Assembly: GCA_031279715.1 (NCBI GenBank)
Contig: JAITHY010000061.1
Coordinates: 1-20,822 of the forward strand
Length of the DNA stretch: 20,822 nucleotides
From: Verrucomicrobiales bacterium
GTDB lineage: Bacteria > Verrucomicrobiota > Verrucomicrobiia > Methylacidiphilales > JAAUTS01
Direction: 5' to 3'
Part shown: piece after piece, positions 7,820 through 14,927 of the stretch
Layout: every line of letters begins with the position of its first letter
Numbering within the stretch: the stretch's first letter is position 1
The notes under the pieces: generated by a model
Seen by the model: only the letters and a program-made list of their open reading frames with translations
The model's database searches: none
Told to the model about the DNA's origin: nothing
Position numbers and translations under genes: made by a program

Positions 7820-8396
7820 TCTTTTTCAAATCCAAATCCAGTTTCAAAATTTTCCCCGACTCCCCGTCCACCCGCGCCTCGCCGAACTTCACTTCCTTGT
7901 CCCCCTTTGCGTTCGCCGCGTACAACTCCGCGTTCCAAAACGGCGGCTCCAGCGGTCCCTTTTTGTCCTTCTTCAGCCACAGCCCGATGCTGGTGATTTT
8001 CAGTCCCTTCAAACTCGCGCTGTTTTGCAAAATCGACACCAGCTTCGTCGAATCCACCTTGAGCTTCGACGGGTCGATAATTTCCTCCATTTTGTAGGCG
8101 AAAATCCGGAAGCTGTCCAACTGGGTGTACCCGTCGCGAATGCCCGTCACCGCGTTGCCGCTGACAGTGACGAGTGTGCCATGCTGATCCGCCGCCGGAT
8201 CGTAGAACAACACCTGCCACTCCTCCGGCATCAGTCCGACCGTGCTCGGCTTGCCGACGATTTGCGCCAGGCTTTTGGCGGCGTAGGGGTTGACTTGTTT
8301 CTTCGCAATCTCCACCGCTTGAAAAGCGGTCACCGCGAAAGCGTGCCCCGCGAACGTCAGCGCCGCGGCGACGGAATAAATAATGGATTTGGCCAT
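7806..8396 (-). CDS. Secreted protein with PepSY-like features, function unknown
   Basis: This 196-residue protein has a clear signal peptide (MAKSIIYSVAAALTFAGHAFA, cleavage near 21). The mature start AFQAVEIAKKQVNPYAAKSL and the late EARVDGESGKILKLDLDLKK resemble PepSY-type halves, where a helix is followed by strands ending in a D-x-x-x-G-x-I/V-L pattern. This is a visual resemblance, not a domain match. The middle (YDPAADQHGTLVTVSGNAVTG) carries the peptide encoded by the dispersed motif. Its stop overlaps the start of the amidase gene, suggesting translational coupling and a shared envelope role. Confidence 0.6.
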   Translation of the reverse strand: MAKSIIYSVAAALTFAGHAFAVTAFQAVEIAKKQVNPYAAKSLAQIVGKPSTVGLMPEEWQVLFYDPAADQHGTLVTVSGNAVTGIRDGYTQLDSFRIFAYKMEEIIDPSKLKVDSTKLVSILQNSASLKGLKITSIGLWLKKDKKGPLEPPFWNAELYAANAKGDKEVKFGEARVDGESGKILKLDLDLKKIGKE

Positions 8397-8457
8397 GCGA
8401 CAGGTATGCCAGAAAAATTTTCAAACGCAAGGGCAAATCAACGCGGGCGCGCGGCGA

Positions 8458-8724
8458 CTAGATTTTCCGGACTCCTTTTTTCGCCAGTTCGGTGCCGTCC
8501 TTGATGGCCCGGGTCAGGCGCTCGTTGGCGAGGTCGAGGAACGAGAGCGCTTTTTTTCTGACCGCCTTGCGGCCCCCGGCGGTTTCCTCCTCGCCGCGGA
8601 TGATGGCTTGTTTTAACAAGCCCGCCGCCTTGTCGATGAACTTCAAGGCGGGTTCGGAGATGTGCGTGTCAGCCGGTTTCGATTTGGCGGCGGACGTTTT
8701 GCGTTTGGTTGGTTTGAGTGCCAT
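8458..8724 (-). CDS. Small basic helical protein, function unknown
   Basis: From the ATG at 8724 this gives 88 residues. A Lys/Ala/Ser-rich N-tail (MALKPTKRKTSAAKSKP), reminiscent of nucleic-acid-binding tails, precedes two predicted amphipathic helices (about 25-45 and 52-85). I do not recognise a family. A longer frame to 8799 exists, but its extra codons run through the copy of the dispersed motif and read as non-protein-like sequence, so the later start is preferred. It lies between the antiporter gene and the secreted-protein gene on the same strand. Confidence 0.55.
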   Translation of the reverse strand: MALKPTKRKTSAAKSKPADTHISEPALKFIDKAAGLLKQAIIRGEEETAGGRKAVRKKALSFLDLANERLTRAIKDGTELAKKGVRKI

Positions 8725-8777
8725 GGAGTTATTATGAATAAAATCACGGGAAATGCACGCAATATTATGTTGGTCGT

Positions 8778-8804
8778 CGCTGACCGTCACGGTCATCATC
8801 AGCG
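8778..8804 (-). terminator. Motif-built hairpin downstream of the antiporter gene
   Basis: TGACCGTCACGGTCA (8781-8795) is a perfect 7+1+7 palindrome. It is nested in CGCTGA (8778-8783) and TCAGCG (8799-8804). It begins 14 bp past the antiporter stop codon, inside the 94-bp spacer before the small basic protein. It is a second case of a motif-derived inverted repeat at a gene end. A terminator role is inferred; there is no T-tract. Confidence 0.35.
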
Positions 8805-8818
8805 CCGCCGGCGGGGCT

Positions 8819-11089
8819 TTACTCGTTCAACCAGCGGCGGAATTTCTTGGTTTGGGCGGCGGTGGCGAGGATGAGCAGTTTGTCGCCGGCCTTGAGTTGG
8901 TGGTTGGCGGCGGGGTTTAAGGTGGCTTGGTTGTCGCGTTCGATGCCGAGGACTTGCACGCCGGTTTTGGCGAAGATTTGCAAGTCGGCGAGGCTGTGGT
9001 TGAGGCGCGGACTGTCGGGGGGGAGGCCGATTGTTTCCAGTTTGCTTTCGGAGATGGCGCCGTCAGCGGCGGGTTCGTCCTCGATTTGCAGGAAATCCAG
9101 CGCGGGTTTGATTTGGTTGCTGGCGCCGAAGAGCAGCAGTTTGTCGCCGGGGAATAACAGCGTGTCGGGGGGCGGGTTGGTGAGGAGTTCGCCGTGGCGT
9201 TCGATTTCGACGATGGTGCAGCCGAACTTGGAGCGCAAGCCGAGCGCGGCGATGGTGTTCAGGCGGCAGGTGGCTTGGTCAGGGAGGATGACCTCGGCGA
9301 GTTGGACGCGCCAGAATTCGGTGTGTTGCGGCGTGACGATGCTGCTGAGCGAGGGCGAGTTGCCGGCGAGCGCCTGGTTCAGCGAGTATTGGAAGTGGCT
9401 GTACCAGAGGATGAGTTTGCGCCAGAATAACGCAACGAACGCGCCCGCGACGCCGCTGACAATGACGAACGGCCACATGCCGAGCGGGACGGGGAAGAGC
9501 ATCCAGACCATCCAGAACAAGCCGACTGTGCCGATGGCCTGGATGGCCAGTTCAATGACGGGGCGGAGGCGGCGGGCTTGGGAGCCGCTGACGGTGACGG
9601 CTTGCGCGTAGATGAGGCTCAGCGCGCCGATGTTGCGCCAGATGGCGACGACCAGCAGCAGGCAGGCGGCGCCGACCAGCAGCCAGTAGACATACGCGCT
9701 GAGGGAGAAGGCGAGGTTCATCTCGGCGAGCATGGCGTGCAGGAAGTCGCGCAGCGTGACGGAGTAAGTCAGGGCGCCGGCGAGCAACAGCAATTCAAGC
9801 GAGAGCTGGCCCAGGCGGCGGGAGGTGAGTTTCCACCAGACGGTGGTTTCTTGTTTGCGGGCGATGGCGTGCAGCCAGAGTTGGTATGCGCCCAGGAATT
9901 TGCGGAAGAAGCGGGGCTGACGGTCAGCGGCGGAACGGGCGATGGGGTCGGCGTATTTCACCAGCAGCGGCGCGATGATGGAGGTGAGAATGGAGACGCC
10001 GACGGCGATGGCGTAAAAATGATCGGGCACGACTTTGGCGTCGACGCCTTCCTTGGCGAGGATGTAGGAAAACTCGCCGATGGGGGTGAGAATCAGCGCG
10101 GTGCGGACGGCGGTTTTGAGTTCGCTGCCGGTGAGGAGGAAGCTGAGGGCGCCGGCGAAAATTCGCACCGGCACGACAAACGCGGTGATGCCCAGCACGA
10201 GCCACAGGTGGTGGTGCACGGTGCGGACGTCAATCATCATGCCGATTGAGGCGAAGAACACGGCGCTGAAGATGTCCTGCGTGCCGGCGAGGGCTTTTTC
10301 AATTTTGTGCTTGAACGCCGTGCCGCTGACGATGACGCCGAAGAGGAACGCGCCGAGGGCGGGGGAGAAGCCCACGCGGTCAGTGGCGACGGCGATGGAA
10401 AAGACCAGGCCGCTGACGATGATGACTTTCAAATCCATGTCGGCGGCGCGGTTGAAGCGCGTCAGGATTTTGGGCAGGAACAAAATGCCGACGACCACCG
10501 TCAGCGTGACAAAGCCGGCGAGCAAGCCCAGCGTCTTGGCGGGGCCGCCGCCGGGATGTTCCGCCATGGCGCCGAGTTGGATTTGCGAGGCGAGCAGCGT
10601 CAGCAGGATGATGACGACGACGTCCTCCAGGATGGTGATGCCCAGCGCGTTTTGCGCGTAACGCTCGTGGCCGAGGCGGTTTTCAAGGAGCATCTTGCTG
10701 ATGATGGCGGAGCTGGAGACGACGAACATGGACGCAAAGACGAAGCCGGCGGCGGCGTCCCAGCCCATCGCCCAGGCGAAGAATTGACAAAGGTTGAACA
10801 CCAGCCACGACAGCAGCGCGGTCGCCCAGACGAGGCTGAAGCCCAGCGTGCGGATGCGGTTGAGGCTCAGTTCCAGCCCGACGAAGAACATCAGAAAAAT
10901 CAAGCCGAATTCGGAGAGTTGCCTGACACTTTCCTCGTTGGTGACCAGCGCGGCAGGCAGCGTGTGCGGCCCGATAAGCATGCCCGCGATGAGGTAGCCG
11001 ACGATGGCGGACAAGCCGAGCCGGCGAAACAACAATCCAGTGATTCCGGCGCTGACCAGCACAATGGCAAAGTCTTGCAGCAACTCCAT
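8819..11089 (-). CDS. KefB-type monovalent cation:proton antiporter (CPA2) with two RCK_C domains
   Basis: This 756-residue inner-membrane protein starts with a CPA2 Na+/H+ exchanger domain (about 1-385) containing some 12 hydrophobic segments. Typical stretches are GLSAIVGYLIAGMLIGPHTL and FGLIFLMFFVGLELSLNRIR. A second membrane block of three to four segments (about 425-565) follows. The C-terminus has two RCK_C/TrkA_C-like modules (about 600-675 and 685-756), each ending in a GDKLLLFG or GDKLLILA strand. It would exchange K+ or Na+ for protons; RCK_C domains usually bind regulatory ligands. There is no Rossmann RCK_N domain (GxGxxG), unlike classic KefB/KefC. A terminator hairpin separates it from the CDF gene upstream, and its T-tract sits directly before the ATG at 11089. 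Confidence 0.87.
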   Translation of the reverse strand: MELLQDFAIVLVSAGITGLLFRRLGLSAIVGYLIAGMLIGPHTLPAALVTNEESVRQLSEFGLIFLMFFVGLELSLNRIRTLGFSLVWATALLSWLVFNLCQFFAWAMGWDAAAGFVFASMFVVSSSAIISKMLLENRLGHERYAQNALGITILEDVVVIILLTLLASQIQLGAMAEHPGGGPAKTLGLLAGFVTLTVVVGILFLPKILTRFNRAADMDLKVIIVSGLVFSIAVATDRVGFSPALGAFLFGVIVSGTAFKHKIEKALAGTQDIFSAVFFASIGMMIDVRTVHHHLWLVLGITAFVVPVRIFAGALSFLLTGSELKTAVRTALILTPIGEFSYILAKEGVDAKVVPDHFYAIAVGVSILTSIIAPLLVKYADPIARSAADRQPRFFRKFLGAYQLWLHAIARKQETTVWWKLTSRRLGQLSLELLLLAGALTYSVTLRDFLHAMLAEMNLAFSLSAYVYWLLVGAACLLLVVAIWRNIGALSLIYAQAVTVSGSQARRLRPVIELAIQAIGTVGLFWMVWMLFPVPLGMWPFVIVSGVAGAFVALFWRKLILWYSHFQYSLNQALAGNSPSLSSIVTPQHTEFWRVQLAEVILPDQATCRLNTIAALGLRSKFGCTIVEIERHGELLTNPPPDTLLFPGDKLLLFGASNQIKPALDFLQIEDEPAADGAISESKLETIGLPPDSPRLNHSLADLQIFAKTGVQVLGIERDNQATLNPAANHQLKAGDKLLILATAAQTKKFRRWLNE
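9916..9928. repeat. Perfect copy of the dispersed motif, GCTGACGGTCAGC
   Basis: This perfect 13-bp palindromic copy lies inside the antiporter gene, at the cytoplasmic junction after the exchanger domain. Confidence 0.9.
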
Positions 11090-11091
11090 GC

Positions 11092-11133
11092 GAAAAACGA
11101 TACGGCAAGTTTGGTGAAAGCCAAACTTTATCG
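11092..11133 (-). terminator. Rho-independent terminator after the CDF gene
   Basis: On the minus strand, CGATA-AAGTTTGG pairs with CCAAACTT and, after a 4-nt interior stretch, TATCG, around a CTTTCA loop. Five T follow (A-run at 11093-11097). The central 8-bp stem (11107-11114 with 11121-11128) is perfect. It lies between the CDF stop (11165) and the antiporter start (11089). A T-run on the plus strand (about 11137-11142) could make it bidirectional. Confidence 0.7.
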
Positions 11134-11164
11134 CCGTTTTTTCTTGCCGGGATGGCGGGTGTGT

Positions 11165-12043
11165 TTATCGCGGCGTGGCTGGCTCAATGTGGACGAGGAC
11201 GTCGAGGATGCGGGGGTTTTGTGTTTGCAGATAATCTTTGACGCGGTGGGCGATTTGGTGACCGTCAGCGACGGTGATGGACGGGTCCACCTCGACGTGC
11301 AATTCGACAAATAGGCTGACGCCGCTTTTGCGGACGAGGCATTTTTCAATGTTGGCAACGCCGCTGACGGTCAGCGCGGCGCGGCGGATGGCGGCGCTGA
11401 CGGCGGGGGTGACGTTGCCGTCGAGCAGGTCGTGCAAGGCGGCGCGGAATAACAAGAAGCCGTTGACGCTGATGATGACGCAGGCGACCAGCGCCGCCCA
11501 ATCGTCCGCCGGTTCCCAGCCCTCGCCGCCAATGAGGGCGATGGTGATGCCGGCGGCGGCGGCGGCGGAGGTGAGCGCGTCGGCGCGGTGGTGCCAGGCG
11601 TCGCCTTGGAGGGCGCGGCTGTCGAGGGCGCGGTTGGCGGCGTTGAGTTTGCGGGAAAGCAGTTCCTTGGTGATGATGACGGCGAGGAGCACGGGCAGTG
11701 TGAACCATGCGGGGGGATGGTGCGGTTGGTTGATTTCGGCGATGGCGTGGCGGGCGATGAAGCCGGCGGCGATGAACAGGCTGGCGCCGGCAAGCAGGCC
11801 GGCGAACGACTCGATTTTGCCGTGGCCGTAGGGGTGGTCATTGTCAGCGGGGCGGAGGGAGAGCTTGAGGCCGGTCCAGGTGATGATGGAAATGAGGATG
11901 TCGCCGGCGGATTCGATGCCGTCGGCGATGAGGGCGTAGGAGTTGCCGAGGATGCCGGCGCTGATTTTGACCAGGACAAGGATGGCGTTGGTGAGGATGG
12001 AAAAGATGCCAAGTTTTAAGAGATTGGAGGTTTCGTCGCGCAT
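11165..12043 (-). CDS. Cation diffusion facilitator (CDF) family metal exporter
   Basis: This 292-residue inner-membrane metal/proton antiporter follows the CDF plan of about six membrane segments plus a cytoplasmic domain. The transport-site residues appear as ADGIESAGD (Glu44, Asp48) and WHHRADALTS (His150, Asp154), with HPYGHGKIE at 69-77. By alignment with FieF the site has Glu in place of the first Asp, so metal choice (Zn, Fe, Mn or other) is uncertain. The cytoplasmic domain (about 215-292) ends with VHIEP. The ATG at 12043 puts the first helix near the N-terminus; an upstream in-frame start at 12175 would extend into the divergent amtB promoter and is disfavoured. The motif-encoded LTVSG opens the cytoplasmic domain. 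Confidence 0.88.
   Translation of the reverse strand: MRDETSNLLKLGIFSILTNAILVLVKISAGILGNSYALIADGIESAGDILISIITWTGLKLSLRPADNDHPYGHGKIESFAGLLAGASLFIAAGFIARHAIAEINQPHHPPAWFTLPVLLAVIITKELLSRKLNAANRALDSRALQGDAWHHRADALTSAAAAAGITIALIGGEGWEPADDWAALVACVIISVNGFLLFRAALHDLLDGNVTPAVSAAIRRAALTVSGVANIEKCLVRKSGVSLFVELHVEVDPSITVADGHQIAHRVKDYLQTQNPRILDVLVHIEPATPR
11363..11375. repeat. Perfect copy of the dispersed motif, GCTGACGGTCAGC
   Basis: This perfect 13-bp palindromic copy lies inside the CDF gene. It encodes the LTVSG that begins the C-terminal cytoplasmic domain. Confidence 0.9.
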
Positions 12044-12103
12044 TGCGGCACAGGTTAACACGGATTTTCGCGGAGGGACAGCGGCTTGTTTTTTATAGGT
12101 GAA

Positions 12104-12117
12104 AATTCGCGCGAATT
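12104..12117. promoter_or_regulatory. Perfect 14-bp palindrome AATTCGCGCGAATT, possible operator
   Basis: This is an uninterrupted palindrome in the divergent spacer between the CDF gene and amtB. It begins 27 bp upstream of the sigma-54-type element. It does not match the NtrC site consensus (GCAC-N5-GTGC), so a regulator binding here would be another protein. Function is inferred from symmetry and position only. Confidence 0.4.
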
Positions 12118-12130
12118 GCCGCTGGCAAAG

Positions 12131-12147
12131 TTGGCACGTCTCCTGCT
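12131..12147 (+). promoter_or_regulatory. Sigma-54 (RpoN)-type promoter of amtB-glnK
   Basis: TTGGCACG-TCTC-CTGCT matches the -24/-12 consensus TTGGCACG-N4-TTGCT with one mismatch, and has the required GG-N10-GC spacing (GG at 12133-12134, GC at 12145-12146). Nitrogen-regulated amtB-glnK operons commonly use RpoN with NtrC-type activators. The predicted start of transcription (about 12158) would leave only about four nucleotides before the ATG at 12162, which is unusual and may mean a later start codon. Confidence 0.65.
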
Positions 12148-12161
12148 TGTCATCATCAGCG

Positions 12162-13493
12162 ATGAAAAAGATCATGAGGATATTGCAGGCGTCGCTGCTG
12201 GCGGCGGTAATGATATTGGGAATGGGCGCTCAGGCTTGGGCGCAGGAGGCGGAAGCCTCACCGTCCGTCATCAACAGCGGCGACACGGCGTGGATGATGA
12301 CCAGCACGGCGCTGGTGTTGTTCATGACGTTGCCGGGGTTGGCGCTGTTCTACGGCGGCCTTGTTCGCAAAAAGAACGTGCTGTCGGTGCTGGCGCAATG
12401 CCTGGGCATTGCCGGTCTCGCGGCGGTGTTGTGGTGGGCGGTGGGGTACAGCCTGTCGTTCAGCGGGGACGGCAAGTTCATCGGCAATTTGGACCTGGCG
12501 TTTTTGAACAAAGCCATTTACGGGCCGGACGGCAAGGACCTCAATTATTCCGCGACCCTCAGCGGCGTGCCGGAAAGCGTGTGGGTGATGTTCCAATACA
12601 CCTTCGCGGTCATCACGCCGGCGCTGATAGTGGGCGCGATTGCGGAGCGCATGAAATTCACGGCGCTGATGGCGTTCATCACGGGCTGGCTGTTCCTCGT
12701 GTATTTTCCGTTTGCGCACATGGTGTGGGGCGGCGGGTTGATTGGCGGGGGCATCGGCGCGATTGATTTCGCCGGCGGTCTCGTGGTGCACATGTCATCG
12801 GGTTTTTCCGCGCTGGTGCTGGCGCTGATACTGGGGCCGCGCAAGGGTTACGGGAAGGAAAAGATGGCGCCGCACAGCATGGTGTTGTGCATGGTCGGCA
12901 CGGCGATTCTGTGGATTGGCTGGTACGGATTCAACGCGGGCAGCGCGGGCGCGGCGAACGGGCTGGCGGGCAGCGCGTTTTTGACGACGACACTGGCGGC
13001 GGCCATCGGCGGCTTCGTGTGGGCGGCGCTGGAGTTTTTGTTCAAAAAGCAACCGTCGGTGCTGGGCTTTTGCTCCGGCGTGGTCGGCGGGCTGGTGGTG
13101 ATCACGCCGGCGGCGGGCTTTGTGACGGCGGGCGGCGCGGTGGTCTGCGGTATCGCGGCGGGCGTGGTGCCGTTCTTCGCCTGTGTGTATTTGAAGAAGT
13201 GGCTTGGCTATGATGACGCGCTGGACACTTTTGGCGTGCACGCGGTCGGCGGCACGGTCGGCACGCTGCTGACCGGTTTGCTGGCGCGGGGTTTTATCAA
13301 CGGGGCCGAGGGCGGCGCGGAGTTGTTTGTCAAACAATTGTACAGCGTGGGCATCGTGGTGGTGTGGAGCGTGGTGGCGACGGTGATTCTCGCGTACTTG
13401 GTGAAGTTTACCATCGGCTTGCGCCCGACGCCGGAGCAGGAAATCGAGGGGCTGGACATCAGCGACCACGGCGAGGAAGGCTACAATCTGTAA
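12162..13493 (+). CDS. amtB: Ammonium transporter AmtB
   Basis: This 443-residue inner-membrane ammonium channel conducts NH3/NH4+ and is gated by the PII protein encoded next to it. A cleavable signal peptide (MKKIMRILQASL...AQAWA, cleavage near 27) precedes 11 expected membrane segments. The conserved aspartate and first pore histidine are in DFAGGLVVHMSSG (Asp202, His210). The second pore histidine is in DTFGVHAVGG (His360). WYGFNAGSA (254-262) is also typical. Start choice: ATG at 12162 gives a good signal peptide but almost no leader after the predicted sigma-54 start; an in-frame ATG at 12174 is the alternative. Neither has a clear Shine-Dalgarno. The gene is almost free of the dispersed motif, unlike its neighbours. 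Confidence 0.95.
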   Translation: MKKIMRILQASLLAAVMILGMGAQAWAQEAEASPSVINSGDTAWMMTSTALVLFMTLPGLALFYGGLVRKKNVLSVLAQCLGIAGLAAVLWWAVGYSLSFSGDGKFIGNLDLAFLNKAIYGPDGKDLNYSATLSGVPESVWVMFQYTFAVITPALIVGAIAERMKFTALMAFITGWLFLVYFPFAHMVWGGGLIGGGIGAIDFAGGLVVHMSSGFSALVLALILGPRKGYGKEKMAPHSMVLCMVGTAILWIGWYGFNAGSAGAANGLAGSAFLTTTLAAAIGGFVWAALEFLFKKQPSVLGFCSGVVGGLVVITPAAGFVTAGGAVVCGIAAGVVPFFACVYLKKWLGYDDALDTFGVHAVGGTVGTLLTGLLARGFINGAEGGAELFVKQLYSVGIVVVWSVVATVILAYLVKFTIGLRPTPEQEIEGLDISDHGEEGYNL

Positions 13494-13524
13494 TCATTAA
13501 CCTGAAGAGGAGCAAAGTAAAAAC

Positions 13525-13863
13525 ATGAAAAAAATCGAGGCAATCGTCAAGCCGTTCAAGCTGGAGGAAATCAAGGAGGCGCTGACCGAGGTTGGCATTG
13601 AGGGGCTGACCGTGACCGAAGTCAAGGGGTTCGGGCGGCAGAAGGGGCACACGGAAATCTATCGCGGCAGCGAGTACACGGTGGATTTTCTGCCCAAACT
13701 AAAAATCGAAATCGCGGTGCCGGATGACCGCGCGGAGCTGGTGGTGAAGACCATCGTCAGCGCGGCGAAGACTGGAAAAATCGGCGACGGCAAGGTGTTC
13801 GTGCTGCCGCTGGAGTCCGCCGTTCGCATCCGCACGGAGGAGAACGGCGACAAGGCGTTGTAA
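13525..13863 (+). CDS. glnK: Nitrogen regulatory PII protein (GlnK/GlnB)
   Basis: This 112-residue cytoplasmic trimeric signal protein senses 2-oxoglutarate, ATP and ADP, and in its GlnK role binds and closes AmtB. The T-loop GRQKGHTEIYRGSEYTVDF is intact, with Tyr51 in the position uridylylated by GlnD in proteobacteria. The B-loop/C-loop region TGKIGDGKVFVLP (about 83-95) is typical. The linkage to amtB (31-bp gap) favours GlnK over GlnB. A GAGGAG element at 13506-13511 is one of the few good ribosome-binding sites in the window. A strong terminator follows. The only nearby copies of the dispersed motif are two half-sites, one encoding LTVTEV. Confidence 0.95.
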   Translation: MKKIEAIVKPFKLEEIKEALTEVGIEGLTVTEVKGFGRQKGHTEIYRGSEYTVDFLPKLKIEIAVPDDRAELVVKTIVSAAKTGKIGDGKVFVLPLESAVRIRTEENGDKAL

Positions 13864-13881
13864 CTTCAGTTCACAACTGGA

Positions 13882-13940
13882 CGTGCCAACCCGGGGCGCT
13901 GGCAGAAATGTCGGCGCCCGCTTGGGTTGGCACGGTTTTT
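13882..13940 (+). terminator. Rho-independent terminator of amtB-glnK
   Basis: CGTGCCAACCC (13882-13892) pairs perfectly with GGGTTGGCACG (13924-13934). An inner stem GGGCGC (13894-13899) pairs with GCGCCC (13914-13919). TTTTT at 13936-13940 follows. It begins 19 bp after the glnK stop codon. Confidence 0.92.
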
Positions 13941-14033
13941 ATCTCCCGATGAAATATTGGGGTCGGCGAGACGCGGGCGCCGTTGTTGGCGCGGTCATGA
14001 TTGTCAGCGCGTGGCTTTTGCCGCCGGCTAAAT

Positions 14034-14453
14034 TCAGAATGCGAACACCTCACCGTCAGCGAAGAAGCGCTTGATTTCCCGCGCCGCGTTTTCCGGAGAG
14101 TCGGAGGCATGGACGACGTTGCGCATTTTGCTGACGCCGAAGTCGCCGCGAATGGTGCCCTTGGGCGCGATGGTGGAATCCGTCGGGCCGAGCAGGTCGC
14201 GGACTTTGGCGATGATGGACTCGCCGGTCAGGACCAGCGCGATGACCGGCGTTTCCCGCATGAATTTTTGAATGTCGGGGAAGAACGGCAGGTGCGCGAT
14301 GTGGGCGTAGTGTTCTTTCAGCATGGTCTCGCTGAGGGTGAGCATTTTCGCGGCGCGGATTTTTCCGCCGGCGGCCTCAAGGCGCTGGATGACCGCGCCG
14401 CAACGGTTGTGTTGCACGCAGTCGGGCTTTAATAGAATGAGGGTTTGTTCCAT
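14034..14453 (-). CDS. ndk: Nucleoside diphosphate kinase
   Basis: This 139-residue cytoplasmic enzyme transfers the terminal phosphate of ATP to other nucleoside diphosphates. The start TLILLKPD supplies the conserved Lys9. The nucleotide-binding TIRGDFG is at 100-106. The phosphohistidine is His115 in NVVHASDS. Length is normal. It is the last gene of the rpmH-rnpA-yidD-yidC-jag block, 5 bp after the jag stop, so it is probably co-transcribed. Only a weak GC hairpin (13977-13992, GCGCC/GGCGC) without a T-tract lies downstream; no clear terminator is seen on this strand in 13941-14033. Confidence 0.95.
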   Translation of the reverse strand: MEQTLILLKPDCVQHNRCGAVIQRLEAAGGKIRAAKMLTLSETMLKEHYAHIAHLPFFPDIQKFMRETPVIALVLTGESIIAKVRDLLGPTDSTIAPKGTIRGDFGVSKMRNVVHASDSPENAAREIKRFFADGEVFAF

Positions 14454-14458
14454 AAAAT

Positions 14459-14914
14459 TTATGCCGTCCGTCGTTTGAGGGTGACGCGTTTCAGGCGCGC
14501 ATCGGTTGGCTCGCTGACGCTGACGATGTCGGGGTCGCTGGCGAATTGGTGGTGCACCAGGCGGCGGTCAAAGGAATTCATCGGCCACAACACGGCGTCC
14601 TCGCCGCTGGCCTTGACGCGCGCGGCGTGCACGGCGATTTTTTTTAACAACTCGGCGTATTGTTCCTGGCGGTAATTTTCCACGTCAACGGTCACGTGCT
14701 GGATGTCGTCGTTGCCGCTGCTGATGACGTGGTTGAGCAGGTATTGCAAATCGTCCAGCACGCGGCCGTTTTTGCCGATCAGGCGCGAGGGTTCGGCGGT
14801 CAGGATGTGCAGCGTCGGGCCGCAGGGCCGCTGTTCCTCGCACACCTCGGCGGTGAGGCCGAGGTGTTCCAGCAAGCGCTCCAACGTTTCTTTTGGTGTG
14901 TAGCCCGATGCCAT
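14459..14914 (-). CDS. khpB: Jag/KhpB-type RNA-binding protein (KH + R3H)
   Basis: This 151-residue cytoplasmic protein has a short N-terminal Jag-like region (TPKETLERLLEHLGL). A KH domain carries RLIGKNGRVLDDLQYLLNHV (GxxG as GKNG, about 58-77). A C-terminal R3H domain carries MNSFDRRLVHHQFA, with the R-x3-H pattern. KhpB proteins bind many RNAs and influence cell elongation and division in Gram-positive bacteria; the gene next to yidC is widely conserved. It starts 13 bp after the yidC stop codon. That spacer and the yidC stop are built from a copy of the dispersed motif. Confidence 0.9.
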   Translation of the reverse strand: MASGYTPKETLERLLEHLGLTAEVCEEQRPCGPTLHILTAEPSRLIGKNGRVLDDLQYLLNHVISSGNDDIQHVTVDVENYRQEQYAELLKKIAVHAARVKASGEDAVLWPMNSFDRRLVHHQFASDPDIVSVSEPTDARLKRVTLKRRTA

Positions 14915-14927
14915 AAATTTGTCACGG

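Noticed and set aside
9578..11314. Long plus-strand open frames opposite the antiporter and CDF genes
   Set aside because: They mirror strong minus-strand genes with conserved domains and have low-complexity, acidic or basic composition. They arise from the GC-rich codon pattern.
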